The position numbers and the translations under genes were made by a program. 64,000 bases of DNA, from the NCBI GenBank assembly GCA_963665545.2, contig CAXXKZ010000004.1:620001-684000 (forward strand), in the 5' to 3' direction. The stretch's first letter is position 1, and every line of letters begins with the position of its first letter. The notes below the pieces were generated by a model. The model was not told the DNA's origin, did no database searches, and was given only the letters and a program-made list of their open reading frames with translations. This DNA comes from G963665545 sp963665545. Its GTDB lineage: Bacteria; Pseudomonadota; Gammaproteobacteria; Xanthomonadales; SZUA-36. Below, piece after piece: positions 28,099-36,089 of this stretch.

Positions 28099-29262
28099 CT
28101 AACGCAGCCCAGTCTCAAGCCGATTGATAACCATGCGCTGTATCTCGCTGGACCCTTCGTATATTTCCGTGATCTTGGTGTCACGAAAGTAGCGCTCGAC
28201 GGGCATTTCTTTGCTGAAACCCATGCCGCCGTGAATCTGCACTGCCTGGTGGGCAATGAACATCGCTGCCTCCGAGGCATAAAGCTTGGCCATACTGCCC
28301 TCAAGCGTGAATCGAGCACCTGTCTGTTTTGCTCTGTCCTTGACCCAGGCGGCCCGCATCGTCAACAGCCATGCCGCATCAAGTCGAGTTTTCATGTCGG
28401 CAATCTTCGCTTGGGTCATCTGGAATTCGCCGATGGGTCGCCCGAACGCGCGTCGCTCCCGAACATACTCAACAGAGGCTTCGTAGGCAGCGCGTCCAAT
28501 GCCTACGGCCTGGGATGCGATGCCGATGCGGCCTGCGTCCAATACGCCCATGGCGATTTTGAACCCCTCCCCTTCGTGCCCCAGCCGGCAGGACGCAGGA
28601 CAGACATAGTCATCGAATTCGATTTCGCAGGTCGCCGATGCACGAATACCCAGTTTGGGTTCGGTCTTGCCGCAACGAAAACCGTCAACGCGGGTATCGA
28701 TCACAAAAGCGCTGATGCCATCTGTTCCGGCACCCGCTTGCGTCACGGCAAACAGCACCACATAGTCCACCACCGGGCCGGAAGTAATCCATGATTTCTT
28801 GCCGTTGATAATGTAGCCGCTACCATCAGCACTGCGTTCGGCGCGCGTGCGCATGTTGGCCGAGTCCGATCCTGATTGGGGTTCGGTCAGGGCGTACGCG
28901 CCGATCGCCTCCCCACGGGCAACCGGCCGGACAAACATCTGCTTCTGTTCTTCGGTCCCGTTGTTCAGAATACCGTAGCTATAGAGGGAGTTGTTGACAC
29001 TCATGATGGTGCCGTGGGCGGCGTCCGCAGCGCTGATTTCAATCATCGCCAGTGCGTAGCCGATGGCATCCAACCCTGCGCCGCCGTATTCCTCAGGCAC
29101 CTCGATGCCCATTAACCCCAGTTCGCCCATCTGCTTGATGGTTGCTGACGGAAATTCGCCACTGGCGTCGAATTTTGCAGCAATGGGCACAATTTCGTTC
29201 TGGGCAAAATCGTGGGCCGCAGCCTGGATCATCAACTGATCTTCAGTTAATTCGAAATGCAT
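28099..29262 (-). CDS. Acyl-CoA dehydrogenase, short-chain type
   Basis: This is an FAD enzyme that introduces the alpha-beta double bond into an acyl-CoA and passes electrons to ETF. The 387-residue product has normal length. Motifs include YALTEPQSGSDSANMRTRA, GKKSWITSGPVVDYVV, the FAD/substrate segment RRAFGRPIGEFQ, HQAVQIHGGMGFSKE and the catalytic glutamate in TEIYEGSSEIQR near the C-terminus. The sequence resembles butyryl/short-chain or branched-chain enzymes, but the substrate cannot be fixed. It lies 31 bp upstream of gdhB on the same strand, possibly co-transcribed as an amino-acid and fatty-acid breakdown unit. Confidence 0.93.
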   Translation of the reverse strand: MHFELTEDQLMIQAAAHDFAQNEIVPIAAKFDASGEFPSATIKQMGELGLMGIEVPEEYGGAGLDAIGYALAMIEISAADAAHGTIMSVNNSLYSYGILNNGTEEQKQMFVRPVARGEAIGAYALTEPQSGSDSANMRTRAERSADGSGYIINGKKSWITSGPVVDYVVLFAVTQAGAGTDGISAFVIDTRVDGFRCGKTEPKLGIRASATCEIEFDDYVCPASCRLGHEGEGFKIAMGVLDAGRIGIASQAVGIGRAAYEASVEYVRERRAFGRPIGEFQMTQAKIADMKTRLDAAWLLTMRAAWVKDRAKQTGARFTLEGSMAKLYASEAAMFIAHQAVQIHGGMGFSKEMPVERYFRDTKITEIYEGSSEIQRMVINRLETGLR

Positions 29263-29435
29263 TTACTGGTCCCGCTCTCGCCTGTTTTAGTTCGACACTC
29301 AGATGCCTGATTATAAAGCCACACAGCCGGTCTGCATATGCGTGGATTTTATTGGGTTCCGGTACCGTTGCGGCTGTCCTCATTATCGGTTGACCTGCGT
29401 CGCTTCAACGGCTAATCTGCAACACGTCATCACAT

Positions 29436-29463
29436 ATATCTTTAAATCAAGATAGAAAGATAT
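29436..29463. promoter_or_regulatory. Palindromic candidate operator for the SahR-type regulator
   Basis: A perfect 8-bp inverted repeat ATATCTTT / AAAGATAT (12-base spacing) encloses a second inverted pair TATCTT / AAGATA. Three related AAGATA-type half-sites therefore lie within 28 bp. It sits 60-90 bp upstream of the ArsR-methyltransferase gene, where an autoregulatory operator for the regulator-metH unit would be expected. The rest of the 261-bp gap from the acyl-CoA dehydrogenase start holds nothing else I can support. Confidence 0.6.
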
Positions 29464-29523
29464 GTATTCAAGCTGCGCTTTGAATTTGGGCGCGGACGAT
29501 CACGGCAGCGCGGACTACGATAA

Positions 29524-30471
29524 ATGGACCTGCACAAAGCATCGCATCATTGCAGACTACTTGCGGACGCAACCCGCTTGCGGTTGTTGCTGCTGCTCGA
29601 GCGGGAAGAATTGAGTGTGGCGGAATTGTCTGCCATTACCCAGCTTGCGCAACCCCGGGTCTCAACCCACCTGGCGAAACTCAAAGAAGCCCGCCTGGTC
29701 GTTGATCGACGCGAGGGTGTGTTCGTCTACTACCGCATCACTTCTACCATTACAGACCAGAGTCTGAAAGATCTTTGGATGGTATTGCGTAACACCACCG
29801 ACGATCCGGTGGTGCAGCAAGATCTGGATCGAATTCCATCGGTTCTTAGCGCTCGTCAGGGTGGCGGCACCTGGGCGGATACTGTCGCGGGCGATATGGA
29901 ACGCCACTATTCTCCCGGAAGAACCTGGGAAGCGACTGGACGTTCCCTGGTGCAGTTGATGAGATTGGGCGATGTGCTGGACATCGCATCGGGTGATGGG
30001 GCGCTGGACGAACTGCTGGCCCCGGTTGCCGACAGTGTCTCTTGCCTGGACATAAGTGAGCGCGTTGTTGCCGCGGGCCGAAAAAGACTGGCAACCTGGA
30101 AAAATGTGTCCTTCGATATTGGGGATATGCACAACCTACCGGTAGATGACGCCGATTTTGACACCGTTCTGCTGATGCATGCCCTGACTTACACCAACCG
30201 GCCGAGTGAGGTATTTAGAGAGATTTTCCGCGTTCTGAAACCAGGCGGCAAATTGCTTGCCGTCACCCTCAACGAGCATTGCCATGAGAAAGCCGTGCAG
30301 CCCTTTGATCATGTCAATCTTGGCTTCCAGGCTGAATCGCTCGATAAACTGTGCCGGTCTGCGGGCTTTGAGGTCGATTATTGTCAGGTCTCGACGGTCG
30401 AAAAGCGCCCGCCCAATTTTGCAGTATTAACGCTCTCGGCCAGGAAACCCGTGATGGCCGCGATAGCCTGA
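29524..30471 (+). CDS. ArsR-family regulator fused to a SAM-methyltransferase fold (SahR-type)
   Basis: A 315-residue two-domain protein. Residues 1-90 form an ArsR winged helix (LLADATRLRLLLLLEREELSVAELSAIT, AQPRVSTHLAKLKEARLV, REGVFVYYRI). Residues 130-310 form a class I methyltransferase fold with motif I VLDIASGDGALDELL, VSCLDISERVVAAGRKRL, and the post-I/IV region DADFDTVLLMHALTY. SahR is the known proteobacterial regulator with this layout. It senses S-adenosylhomocysteine and controls methionine-cycle genes. The gene directly precedes metH with a 3-bp gap and has a palindromic candidate site upstream, both supporting that role. I cannot exclude an active methyltransferase. Confidence 0.88.
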   Translation: MDLHKASHHCRLLADATRLRLLLLLEREELSVAELSAITQLAQPRVSTHLAKLKEARLVVDRREGVFVYYRITSTITDQSLKDLWMVLRNTTDDPVVQQDLDRIPSVLSARQGGGTWADTVAGDMERHYSPGRTWEATGRSLVQLMRLGDVLDIASGDGALDELLAPVADSVSCLDISERVVAAGRKRLATWKNVSFDIGDMHNLPVDDADFDTVLLMHALTYTNRPSEVFREIFRVLKPGGKLLAVTLNEHCHEKAVQPFDHVNLGFQAESLDKLCRSAGFEVDYCQVSTVEKRPPNFAVLTLSARKPVMAAIA

Positions 30472-30474
30472 GCC

Positions 30475-33400
30475 ATGAGTGATCTCGGCAAGCATGGAGT
30501 GCCAGGTCAGCTGCCCTGGCGGGACCCGGTTGCAGCAGACCAGCTGCACAACATTCTGAGCAAACGGATCCTGGTGATGGATGGCGCCATGGCGACCATG
30601 ATTCAGCAATATGCCCTTGACGAAAAGCAATTTCGAGGTGAGCGATTTATTGCCCACGGGCGGCCCGTCATGGGCAATAACGATCTACTGAGCCTCACAC
30701 GTCCCGACATCATCAGCGAGATCCACCAGGGGTTTCTGGCCGCCGGCGCAGACATCATTGAAACCAATACCTTCAATGCCAACCGGATTTCGCAGGCCGA
30801 TTACGGCATGGAGCATCTGGTTGGTGAGATCAATCGAGTCAGCGCTGAATTGGCCTGTGCGGCGATCACACAGTATCTTGCGTCAAACGTCGCAGCAAAT
30901 TCGGGGGCAAATTCAGGGGCAAATTCGGGACAACCACGATTTGTAATGGGTGCCCTGGGGCCGACCAACCGCACCGCGTCATTGTCACCGGATGTCAATA
31001 GACCCGAATTCCGAAACACTTCGTTTGCACAACTCAGGGACACCTATGCCGAAGCCACGCTGGGGCTGATTGAGGGCGGTGTGCACCTGCTGGCCCTGGA
31101 AACGGTGTTTGATACCCTCAACTGTAAAGCAGCCATTTATGGCATTGAAGAGGCCTTCCTGCAGCTCGGGTGCCGTGTGCCGGTCATCATCTCGGGCACC
31201 ATCATCGACGCCAGCGGGCGAACGCTCTCGGGCCAAACGGTAGAAGCGTTTTGGCAGTCGATCAGGCACGCGAGCCCGTTCGCCGTGGGGCTGAATTGCG
31301 CGCTCGGGGCAGAAGAAATCAGACCCTGGATTCAGGAGCTTTCAAGGGTAGCCGACTGCCCCGTGAGCTTGTACCCCAACGCCGGGCTGCCCAATGAATT
31401 GGGTGACTATGACGACACACCCGAAAACATGGCCGCAGTGATGGCCGAATTTGCGTCCGCCGGCCTGCTCAACCTTGCCGGGGGTTGTTGCGGCACCACG
31501 CCTGAACACATTGAAGCGATTGCCGCCGCAGTCGGCCAGTATGCACCACGCCAACTGCCTGAGGTGACACGCTGGTGCCGGCTTGCCGGTCTGGAGACCC
31601 TGACGTTCACGCCGCAACTGAATTTCGTCAATGTGGGCGAGCGGACCAATGTCACGGGATCGGCCAAATTCAAGAAACTGATCCAGGCCGATGACTATGC
31701 GGCCGCGCTCGAAGTTGCCAGGCAGCAAGTGGAGAACGGCGCCCAGATCATTGATGTCAATATGGATGAAGGGCTGCTGGACGGACCCGAGGCAATGACA
31801 CATTTCCTCAATCTGATCGCCTCCGAACCGGATATTGCCCGTGTACCGGTCATGATCGACTCTTCGGACTGGAACGTCATCGAGGCAGGGCTGAAATGTC
31901 TGCAGGGCAAGGGCATTGTCAATTCAATCAGTCTCAAGGAAGGTGAGGACGCATTTGTCCGCCAGGCTCGGGAGGTCCGGCGCTACGGAGCGGCCGTTGT
32001 CGTGATGGCTTTCGATGAAAAGGGTCAGGCGGACAACCTGAAAAAGCGCATCAGTATTTGCCGCCGCGCCTGGAAAATTCTCACCGAGGACGTTGGCTTT
32101 CATCCCGAGGACATCATTTTCGATCCCAACATATTCGCGATCGCCACAGGTATTGCCGAACACAACAATTACGGCGTCGACTACATAGCCGCCACACGCG
32201 AAATCAAGAAATATTGTCCCGGCGCCATGGTCTCCGGTGGCGTCAGCAATATCTCATTTTCATTTCGCGGGCAGAACCGGGTTCGCGAAGCGATTCACTC
32301 GGTGTTTCTCTATCATGCCATTCAGGCTGGGATGGACATGGGCATCGTCAATGCCGGCCAGCTTGAGGTATACGACGAGATCGACCCTGATCTGCGCGAG
32401 GCAGTGGAAGACGCGGTGCTCAATCGCAACGACGAGGCCACGGAGCGGCTGCTGAGCATCGCGCAGAAGTTCCAGGGTAATTCGGAAAAGCCGGTTAGCG
32501 ATGCCATTTGGCGGCAACTGCCGGTTCACGAGCGCCTTGCTCAAGCTCTGGTCAAAGGCATCAACTCGCACGTCGAGGCCGACACCGAAGAAGCTCGGCT
32601 GTCCATGGACCGGGCGATAGAAGTCATCGAAGGTCCTTTGATGGATGGGATGAACATCGTTGGCGACCTGTTTGGGGAAGGCAAGATGTTTCTACCACAG
32701 GTCGTCAAGAGTGCGCGGGTCATGAAACAGGCCGTGGCTGTGCTGGTGCCCCATATCGAAAAGGAAAAGCGCCTTCGCGGCGAGACCTCCTCCAGCCACG
32801 GCCATGTGCTCATGGCCACCGTCAAAGGGGACGTGCACGACATTGGCAAGAATATCGTAGCAGTGGTGTTGCGCTGCAATAATTTTGAGGTCACCGACTT
32901 GGGCGTGATGGTCCCGGGTGAGCAGATTATCGCAACGGCACTGGAAAAAAATGTCGACATCATTGGCTTGTCGGGACTCATTACGCCGTCTCTGGAAGAA
33001 ATGAAGCGCGTTGCGGCAGAAATGGAGCGCCAGGGCCTGGACAAACCACTTTTGATCGGGGGTGCCACGACATCAAGAGTGCATACCGCTCTGAAAATCG
33101 AGCCCGAATATGGCCAGGGTGTTTATTGGGTGAAGGATGCATCTCGCGCTGTCGGCGTTGTGCGCAAACTGATTAAACCATCAACCCGCGCTGCACTTCA
33201 CGAAGATACCCGCAGCGAATATCGCCGGGTTCGGGAGCGGCGGGCAGCCGGTAGCAGGCGCAAGCCGCCAGTGGCGCTGGTGACGGCGCGGGACAATGCC
33301 CTGGTGATTGACTGGACGCAAACATCCCCGACCACGCCAGCGCATCCTGGTCTGACGGTATTTGACGACTATGACCTCGAAGAGCTGTGCGCCTATATCG

Positions 33401-34245
33401 ACTGGACGCCGTTTTTTCAAACCTGGGAACTGGCCGGCCGCTATCCGGAGATTCTAAAAGATCCCATTGTTGGCAGCGCGGCGACCGATCTATTTCGTGA
33501 CGCGCGCGAGATGCTGGAACGCATCGTTTCAGAACAATGGCTGCAGGCGCGTGCGGTTGTGGGAATGTTCCCAGCCGGCAGGCAGGCAGACGACGTGGTC
33601 ATTTTTGAAGATGATTCACGTACAAGTGTTGCAGAAACACTGCTGTTTCTGCGCCAGCAAAGGGCCAAAGCCAGCGGCCACGCCAACCGCTGCCTGGCGG
33701 ACTATATCGCCCCCGTGGACAGCAGAGTGCCGGATCATATTGGGCTGTTTGCGCTGACCGCAGGACTGGGGATCGAGCCCCACATACAGGAATTTGATGC
33801 CCGCAATGACGACTACAGCTCAATCATGCTCAAAGCCCTGGCAGACCGGCTGGCCGAAGCCCTGGCCGAACGGCTGCATCAACGTGTCAGAAAGGATATC
33901 TGGACTTACGCAAAAGACGAAAACCTGGGCTCCAAGGCTCTGATCGCCGAAGACTATATCGGCATCAGACCTGCGCCGGGCTACCCGGCCTGCCCCGATC
34001 ACAGCGAAAAGGATAAAATATTCCGCCTGCTGAACGCGCCGACCAACGCCGGCATGTCGCTCACAGAGAGCTATGCCATGTTGCCCGCCGCCGCAGTCAG
34101 CGGCTACTACTTTTCACATCCCCAAGCGCAATACTTCATCCAGGGCCCGCTATTACCGGATCAACTGGAAGACTATGCCCGCCGCAAGGGCACAGACCTG
34201 GAGTCAGTCAGACGTCTGCTGCCTTCGAATCTTCACGGCGGTTAA
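30475..34245 (+). CDS. metH: Cobalamin-dependent methionine synthase MetH
   Basis: MetH transfers a methyl group from 5-methyltetrahydrofolate via cobalamin to homocysteine. All four modules are present in 1256 residues. The homocysteine domain has zinc ligands in GLNCALG near residue 275 and GGCCGTTP near 336. The folate domain opens with NFVNVGERTNVTGSAKF. The cobalamin domain has the DVHDIGKN histidine loop near 785. The SAM-dependent reactivation domain has GYPACPDHSEKDK and SYAMLPAAAVSGYYFSHP. At residues 141-152 there is an unusual insert of ANSG repeats, encoded by a 12-bp tandem repeat. A SahR-type regulator gene precedes it by 3 bp. A repeat array starts 3 bp after the stop. Confidence 0.97.
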   Translation: MSDLGKHGVPGQLPWRDPVAADQLHNILSKRILVMDGAMATMIQQYALDEKQFRGERFIAHGRPVMGNNDLLSLTRPDIISEIHQGFLAAGADIIETNTFNANRISQADYGMEHLVGEINRVSAELACAAITQYLASNVAANSGANSGANSGQPRFVMGALGPTNRTASLSPDVNRPEFRNTSFAQLRDTYAEATLGLIEGGVHLLALETVFDTLNCKAAIYGIEEAFLQLGCRVPVIISGTIIDASGRTLSGQTVEAFWQSIRHASPFAVGLNCALGAEEIRPWIQELSRVADCPVSLYPNAGLPNELGDYDDTPENMAAVMAEFASAGLLNLAGGCCGTTPEHIEAIAAAVGQYAPRQLPEVTRWCRLAGLETLTFTPQLNFVNVGERTNVTGSAKFKKLIQADDYAAALEVARQQVENGAQIIDVNMDEGLLDGPEAMTHFLNLIASEPDIARVPVMIDSSDWNVIEAGLKCLQGKGIVNSISLKEGEDAFVRQAREVRRYGAAVVVMAFDEKGQADNLKKRISICRRAWKILTEDVGFHPEDIIFDPNIFAIATGIAEHNNYGVDYIAATREIKKYCPGAMVSGGVSNISFSFRGQNRVREAIHSVFLYHAIQAGMDMGIVNAGQLEVYDEIDPDLREAVEDAVLNRNDEATERLLSIAQKFQGNSEKPVSDAIWRQLPVHERLAQALVKGINSHVEADTEEARLSMDRAIEVIEGPLMDGMNIVGDLFGEGKMFLPQVVKSARVMKQAVAVLVPHIEKEKRLRGETSSSHGHVLMATVKGDVHDIGKNIVAVVLRCNNFEVTDLGVMVPGEQIIATALEKNVDIIGLSGLITPSLEEMKRVAAEMERQGLDKPLLIGGATTSRVHTALKIEPEYGQGVYWVKDASRAVGVVRKLIKPSTRAALHEDTRSEYRRVRERRAAGSRRKPPVALVTARDNALVIDWTQTSPTTPAHPGLTVFDDYDLEELCAYIDWTPFFQTWELAGRYPEILKDPIVGSAATDLFRDAREMLERIVSEQWLQARAVVGMFPAGRQADDVVIFEDDSRTSVAETLLFLRQQRAKASGHANRCLADYIAPVDSRVPDHIGLFALTAGLGIEPHIQEFDARNDDYSSIMLKALADRLAEALAERLHQRVRKDIWTYAKDENLGSKALIAEDYIGIRPAPGYPACPDHSEKDKIFRLLNAPTNAGMSLTESYAMLPAAAVSGYYFSHPQAQYFIQGPLLPDQLEDYARRKGTDLESVRRLLPSNLHGG
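30894..30932. repeat. 12-bp tandem repeat inside metH
   Basis: Three near-identical 12-bp units (GCAAATTCGGGG type) encode ANSG three times in the homocysteine-binding domain of MetH. They form a surface-loop-like insertion at about residues 141-152. The frame is kept. Confidence 0.75.
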
Positions 34246-34248
34246 AGA

Positions 34249-34694
34249 GAGTCTCGCTTCCCTGCTCCCGCCTGCGGCGGAAGGCGGCTGCACTCGACGG
34301 CATTGAATTGAGCCAAGCTTCGCTTGGCATGGCCGGCAAACGAGAAGGGTACGGTTTCGCCGCAGGCGAAGAAGTGCCCTTTGAGTGCCGAGCCGAGCCT
34401 ACGGCGGGAGTCTCGCTTCCCTTCATTCGCCTGCGGCAGCGCAGGCAATGGAGGGGTTGCGATTTCGCCACGGGCGAAGAAGCGACCCTGGAATGCCGTT
34501 AGCGCGTGCAGGCAGCGAAGAGGGTATGGTTTCGCCATAGGCGAAGAAGTGCCTTTTGAGTGCCGAGGCTAGCCTTCGACTGGAGTCTCGCTTCCGTCGG
34601 CAATTGCTCCTGCATTGCTCCACCTCCGGCATCCCTGCAGTCGTGCTCGCAACCGCTTCGTGACAGTACACCATCCGGACTTGTGCCAGCGTTA
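34249..34694. repeat. REP-like hairpin repeat array downstream of metH
   Basis: This 446-bp stretch holds no gene but is full of repeats. GAGTCTCGCTTCC occurs three times (34249, 34408, 34583). A second unit, TTTCGCC-3 bases-GGCGAAGAAG, which folds on itself, occurs three times (starting near 34354, 34463 and 34530), each followed by related sequence (TTTGAGTGCCGAG in two copies). A perfect 7-bp hairpin, GCCAAGC-TTC-GCTTGGC, lies at 34312-34328. The array starts 3 bp after the metH stop and ends where the IS element begins. A further copy of one unit lies 3' of the sulfurylase gene (42989-43056), so this is a dispersed family found at gene 3' ends. Confidence 0.8.
34582..34648 (+). repeat. 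Dispersed repeat, copy A
   Basis: About 67 bp starting GGAGTCTCGCTTCC and ending CCTGCAGTCGTGCTC. It matches copy B at 42989-43056 with a handful of substitutions and one base of length difference. The two copies lie 8.3 kb apart in the same orientation, each just 3' of a gene or repeat array. Confidence 0.8.
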
Positions 34695-34727
34695 GGAAAG
34701 CACCATGAGCGGACTGCTGGCCACGCC
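34695..34727 (+). repeat. Inverted repeat at the 3' end of the IS element
   Basis: 33 bp beginning GGAAAGCACCATGAGCGG. It pairs with the reverse complement of 36039-36071 at 28 of 33 positions, including a run of 10 identical bases (CCATGAGCGG). Outside this point the two flanks no longer match. Confidence 0.78.
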
Positions 34728-34767
34728 ATAAAGGATGCCGAGCGCCGACAAGATTCTATGGGTCTGG

Positions 34768-35706
34768 TCAAGCCATGGTTACACACGGTTTGAATGTTTC
34801 GCCTCGACTCATAAGGGCATATGCAATCCTGACCAACTTGCGCCCCAATATCACTCGAGCAGCGGTTTTTGAAAGTCCCTTATCCAGTTGACGCTGATGA
34901 TAGCGCTCGAATCGAGGTTCGTTGCGGGCCGCGTGAGCGGCACAAAATAGCAATCGTCGTATCTCCTTCTCGCCATTCTTGGTCAGCTTGTGCTTGCCCT
35001 GCATGCGACCAGACCGCCGCAATCGTATGTCCAGGCCGAGGTAGGCCACAAAGGCATCCGATGAAGCGAACACGCCGCGATGAAAGGCCGCCACCAACCC
35101 AGCAGCTGTGGCGGGTCCAAGGCCCGGTATCTGTTGGCAACGCGCATAGTCTTGTTGCAGGCCCAACGCCCTTAGCAAATACTCAATCCGGCATTCGATG
35201 CGCTGGATCAAGCGGCTGCAGGCCTGTTCCACTTCTCGGCCTGACAGCGACACTTGGCGCATGCTCATGCGCATGTTTTTACGCACTCCAACCACCACAG
35301 CGCGACGCTTAATCAAAGCCCACAGCTCCCGTGAATGCTGGTCTGACGGGCAATGACGAGGCAATGACTGCGCTTCGTGGCTGAGATAGCGTGCTAACAA
35401 CCAGGCATCATGCGGATCACTCTTATGCCTCAGGCCGACGGCATACCGATAGTGATGCAGCTGGCGTGGGTTCACCAAGTAGATCGCATAGCCCAAAGCG
35501 TGCGCAGTATCCACCACCGCCAGGTGGTAATGCGATGTCGGCTCCAGCGCCAGTCGTACCTCGCCCGTCAACCCACCAAGCCATTGTGCAATGGCCGCGG
35601 TTGAGTTATTGACTTGATAATGTCGTTGCCGGGTCCAATCGTAAACGTCCAAATGATCTTTCGAAACATCCACACCTAAAGTGACTTGGGTAACATTGCT
35701 TGTCAT
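34768..35706 (-). CDS. IS110-family transposase
   Basis: An RNA-guided recombinase of the DEDD type. I chose the ATG at 35706 (312 residues, MTSNVTQVTLGVDVSKDHLDV), the usual IS110 start. The N-terminal RuvC-like domain shows the acidic residues in LGVDVSKDHLDVYDW, the glutamate in VRLALEPTSHYH and the aspartates in KSDPHDAWLLARYLS. The C-terminal Tnp_20 domain has the helix-hairpin-helix IPGLGPATAAGLVAAF and the conserved serine in LRRSGRMQGKHKLTKNG. The frame is intact, so the element may be active. No other IS gene is nearby. Confidence 0.93.
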   Translation of the reverse strand: MTSNVTQVTLGVDVSKDHLDVYDWTRQRHYQVNNSTAAIAQWLGGLTGEVRLALEPTSHYHLAVVDTAHALGYAIYLVNPRQLHHYRYAVGLRHKSDPHDAWLLARYLSHEAQSLPRHCPSDQHSRELWALIKRRAVVVGVRKNMRMSMRQVSLSGREVEQACSRLIQRIECRIEYLLRALGLQQDYARCQQIPGLGPATAAGLVAAFHRGVFASSDAFVAYLGLDIRLRRSGRMQGKHKLTKNGEKEIRRLLFCAAHAARNEPRFERYHQRQLDKGLSKTAARVILGRKLVRIAYALMSRGETFKPCVTMA

Positions 35707-36071
35707 AATGATCTCCGCGGTTATATGCCGTAGCCGGGATCTCACGGGGCGCAAGCTTGTATACATCGGCTGTCATTGCAGCTAGATTCTCAATCGGCGC
35801 TCTGGTGAGAATGGGATGGGGACGAACTCTTGTTAGTCTGTACCGACTGGCCAGAAAGCGACTGCGTCCCGCCCATCCCGGCACCCTTAATCATCCAGAT
35901 TTAAGGCAGAAACACCATACAAGCGACTGGGTCGCTGATCCAGGGATGGATCAGCGAGGCGACACGGAACAGGATGATCCGTTGGAGCCGACCCACCAAG
36001 CGCGGAGAAACGAGGGAAGCGCGCAGCACCATCCGCCAGGCGTAGACAGTAGCCCGCTCATGGGGCTTTCC
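35707..36071 (-). ncRNA. Candidate guide (bridge/seek) RNA leader of the IS110-family element
   Basis: These 365 bp upstream of the transposase carry no gene. They contain a perfect 10-bp stem (TCGCTGATCC / GGATCAGCGA, 6-base loop, 35932-35957) and a 7-bp stem (ATTCTCA / TGAGAAT, 13-base loop, 35786-35812). IS110-family elements are known to express a structured guide RNA from a non-coding end, so this is the best place for it. No T-run follows the 10-bp stem on either strand, so it is unlikely to be a simple terminator. The RNA's exact ends and guide loops cannot be read by eye. Confidence 0.5.
36039..36071 (-). repeat. Inverted repeat at the leader end of the IS element
   Basis: Reverse-complement partner of 34695-34727, ending in CTTTCC at 36071. 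It lies 18 bp from the stop codon of the DUF2058 gene, so the insertion left that gene intact. Confidence 0.78.
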
Positions 36072-36089
36072 GGAGTTGACGCGGTGGAG

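Larger units (their letters stand above)
34695..36071 (-). mobile_element. IS110-family insertion sequence (complete)
   Basis: A 1377-bp element bounded by imperfect inverted repeats of 33 bp (34695-34727 and 36039-36071; 28 of 33 positions agree, both beginning GGAAAGC). It contains one intact transposase gene on the minus strand. The non-coding part after the transposase is short (about 73 bp), while the leader before it is long (365 bp) and has strong hairpins. In the IS110 family such a non-coding end encodes the bridge or seek RNA that guides target choice. Clear terminal inverted repeats fit the IS1111 subgroup better. The element sits between the repeat array and the 3' end of the DUF2058 gene. 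I see no obvious target duplication, which is usual for this family. Confidence 0.8.

Noticed and set aside
34208..34793. Several ORFs of 60-98 codons across the repeat array
   Set aside because: They are translations of the hairpin repeats in various frames, with repeated GEEVPFECR-like strings and no start signals.
35932..35957. 10-bp hairpin as the terminator of the DUF2058 gene
   Set aside because: It lies about 130 bp beyond that stop, inside the IS element, and no T-run follows on either strand.
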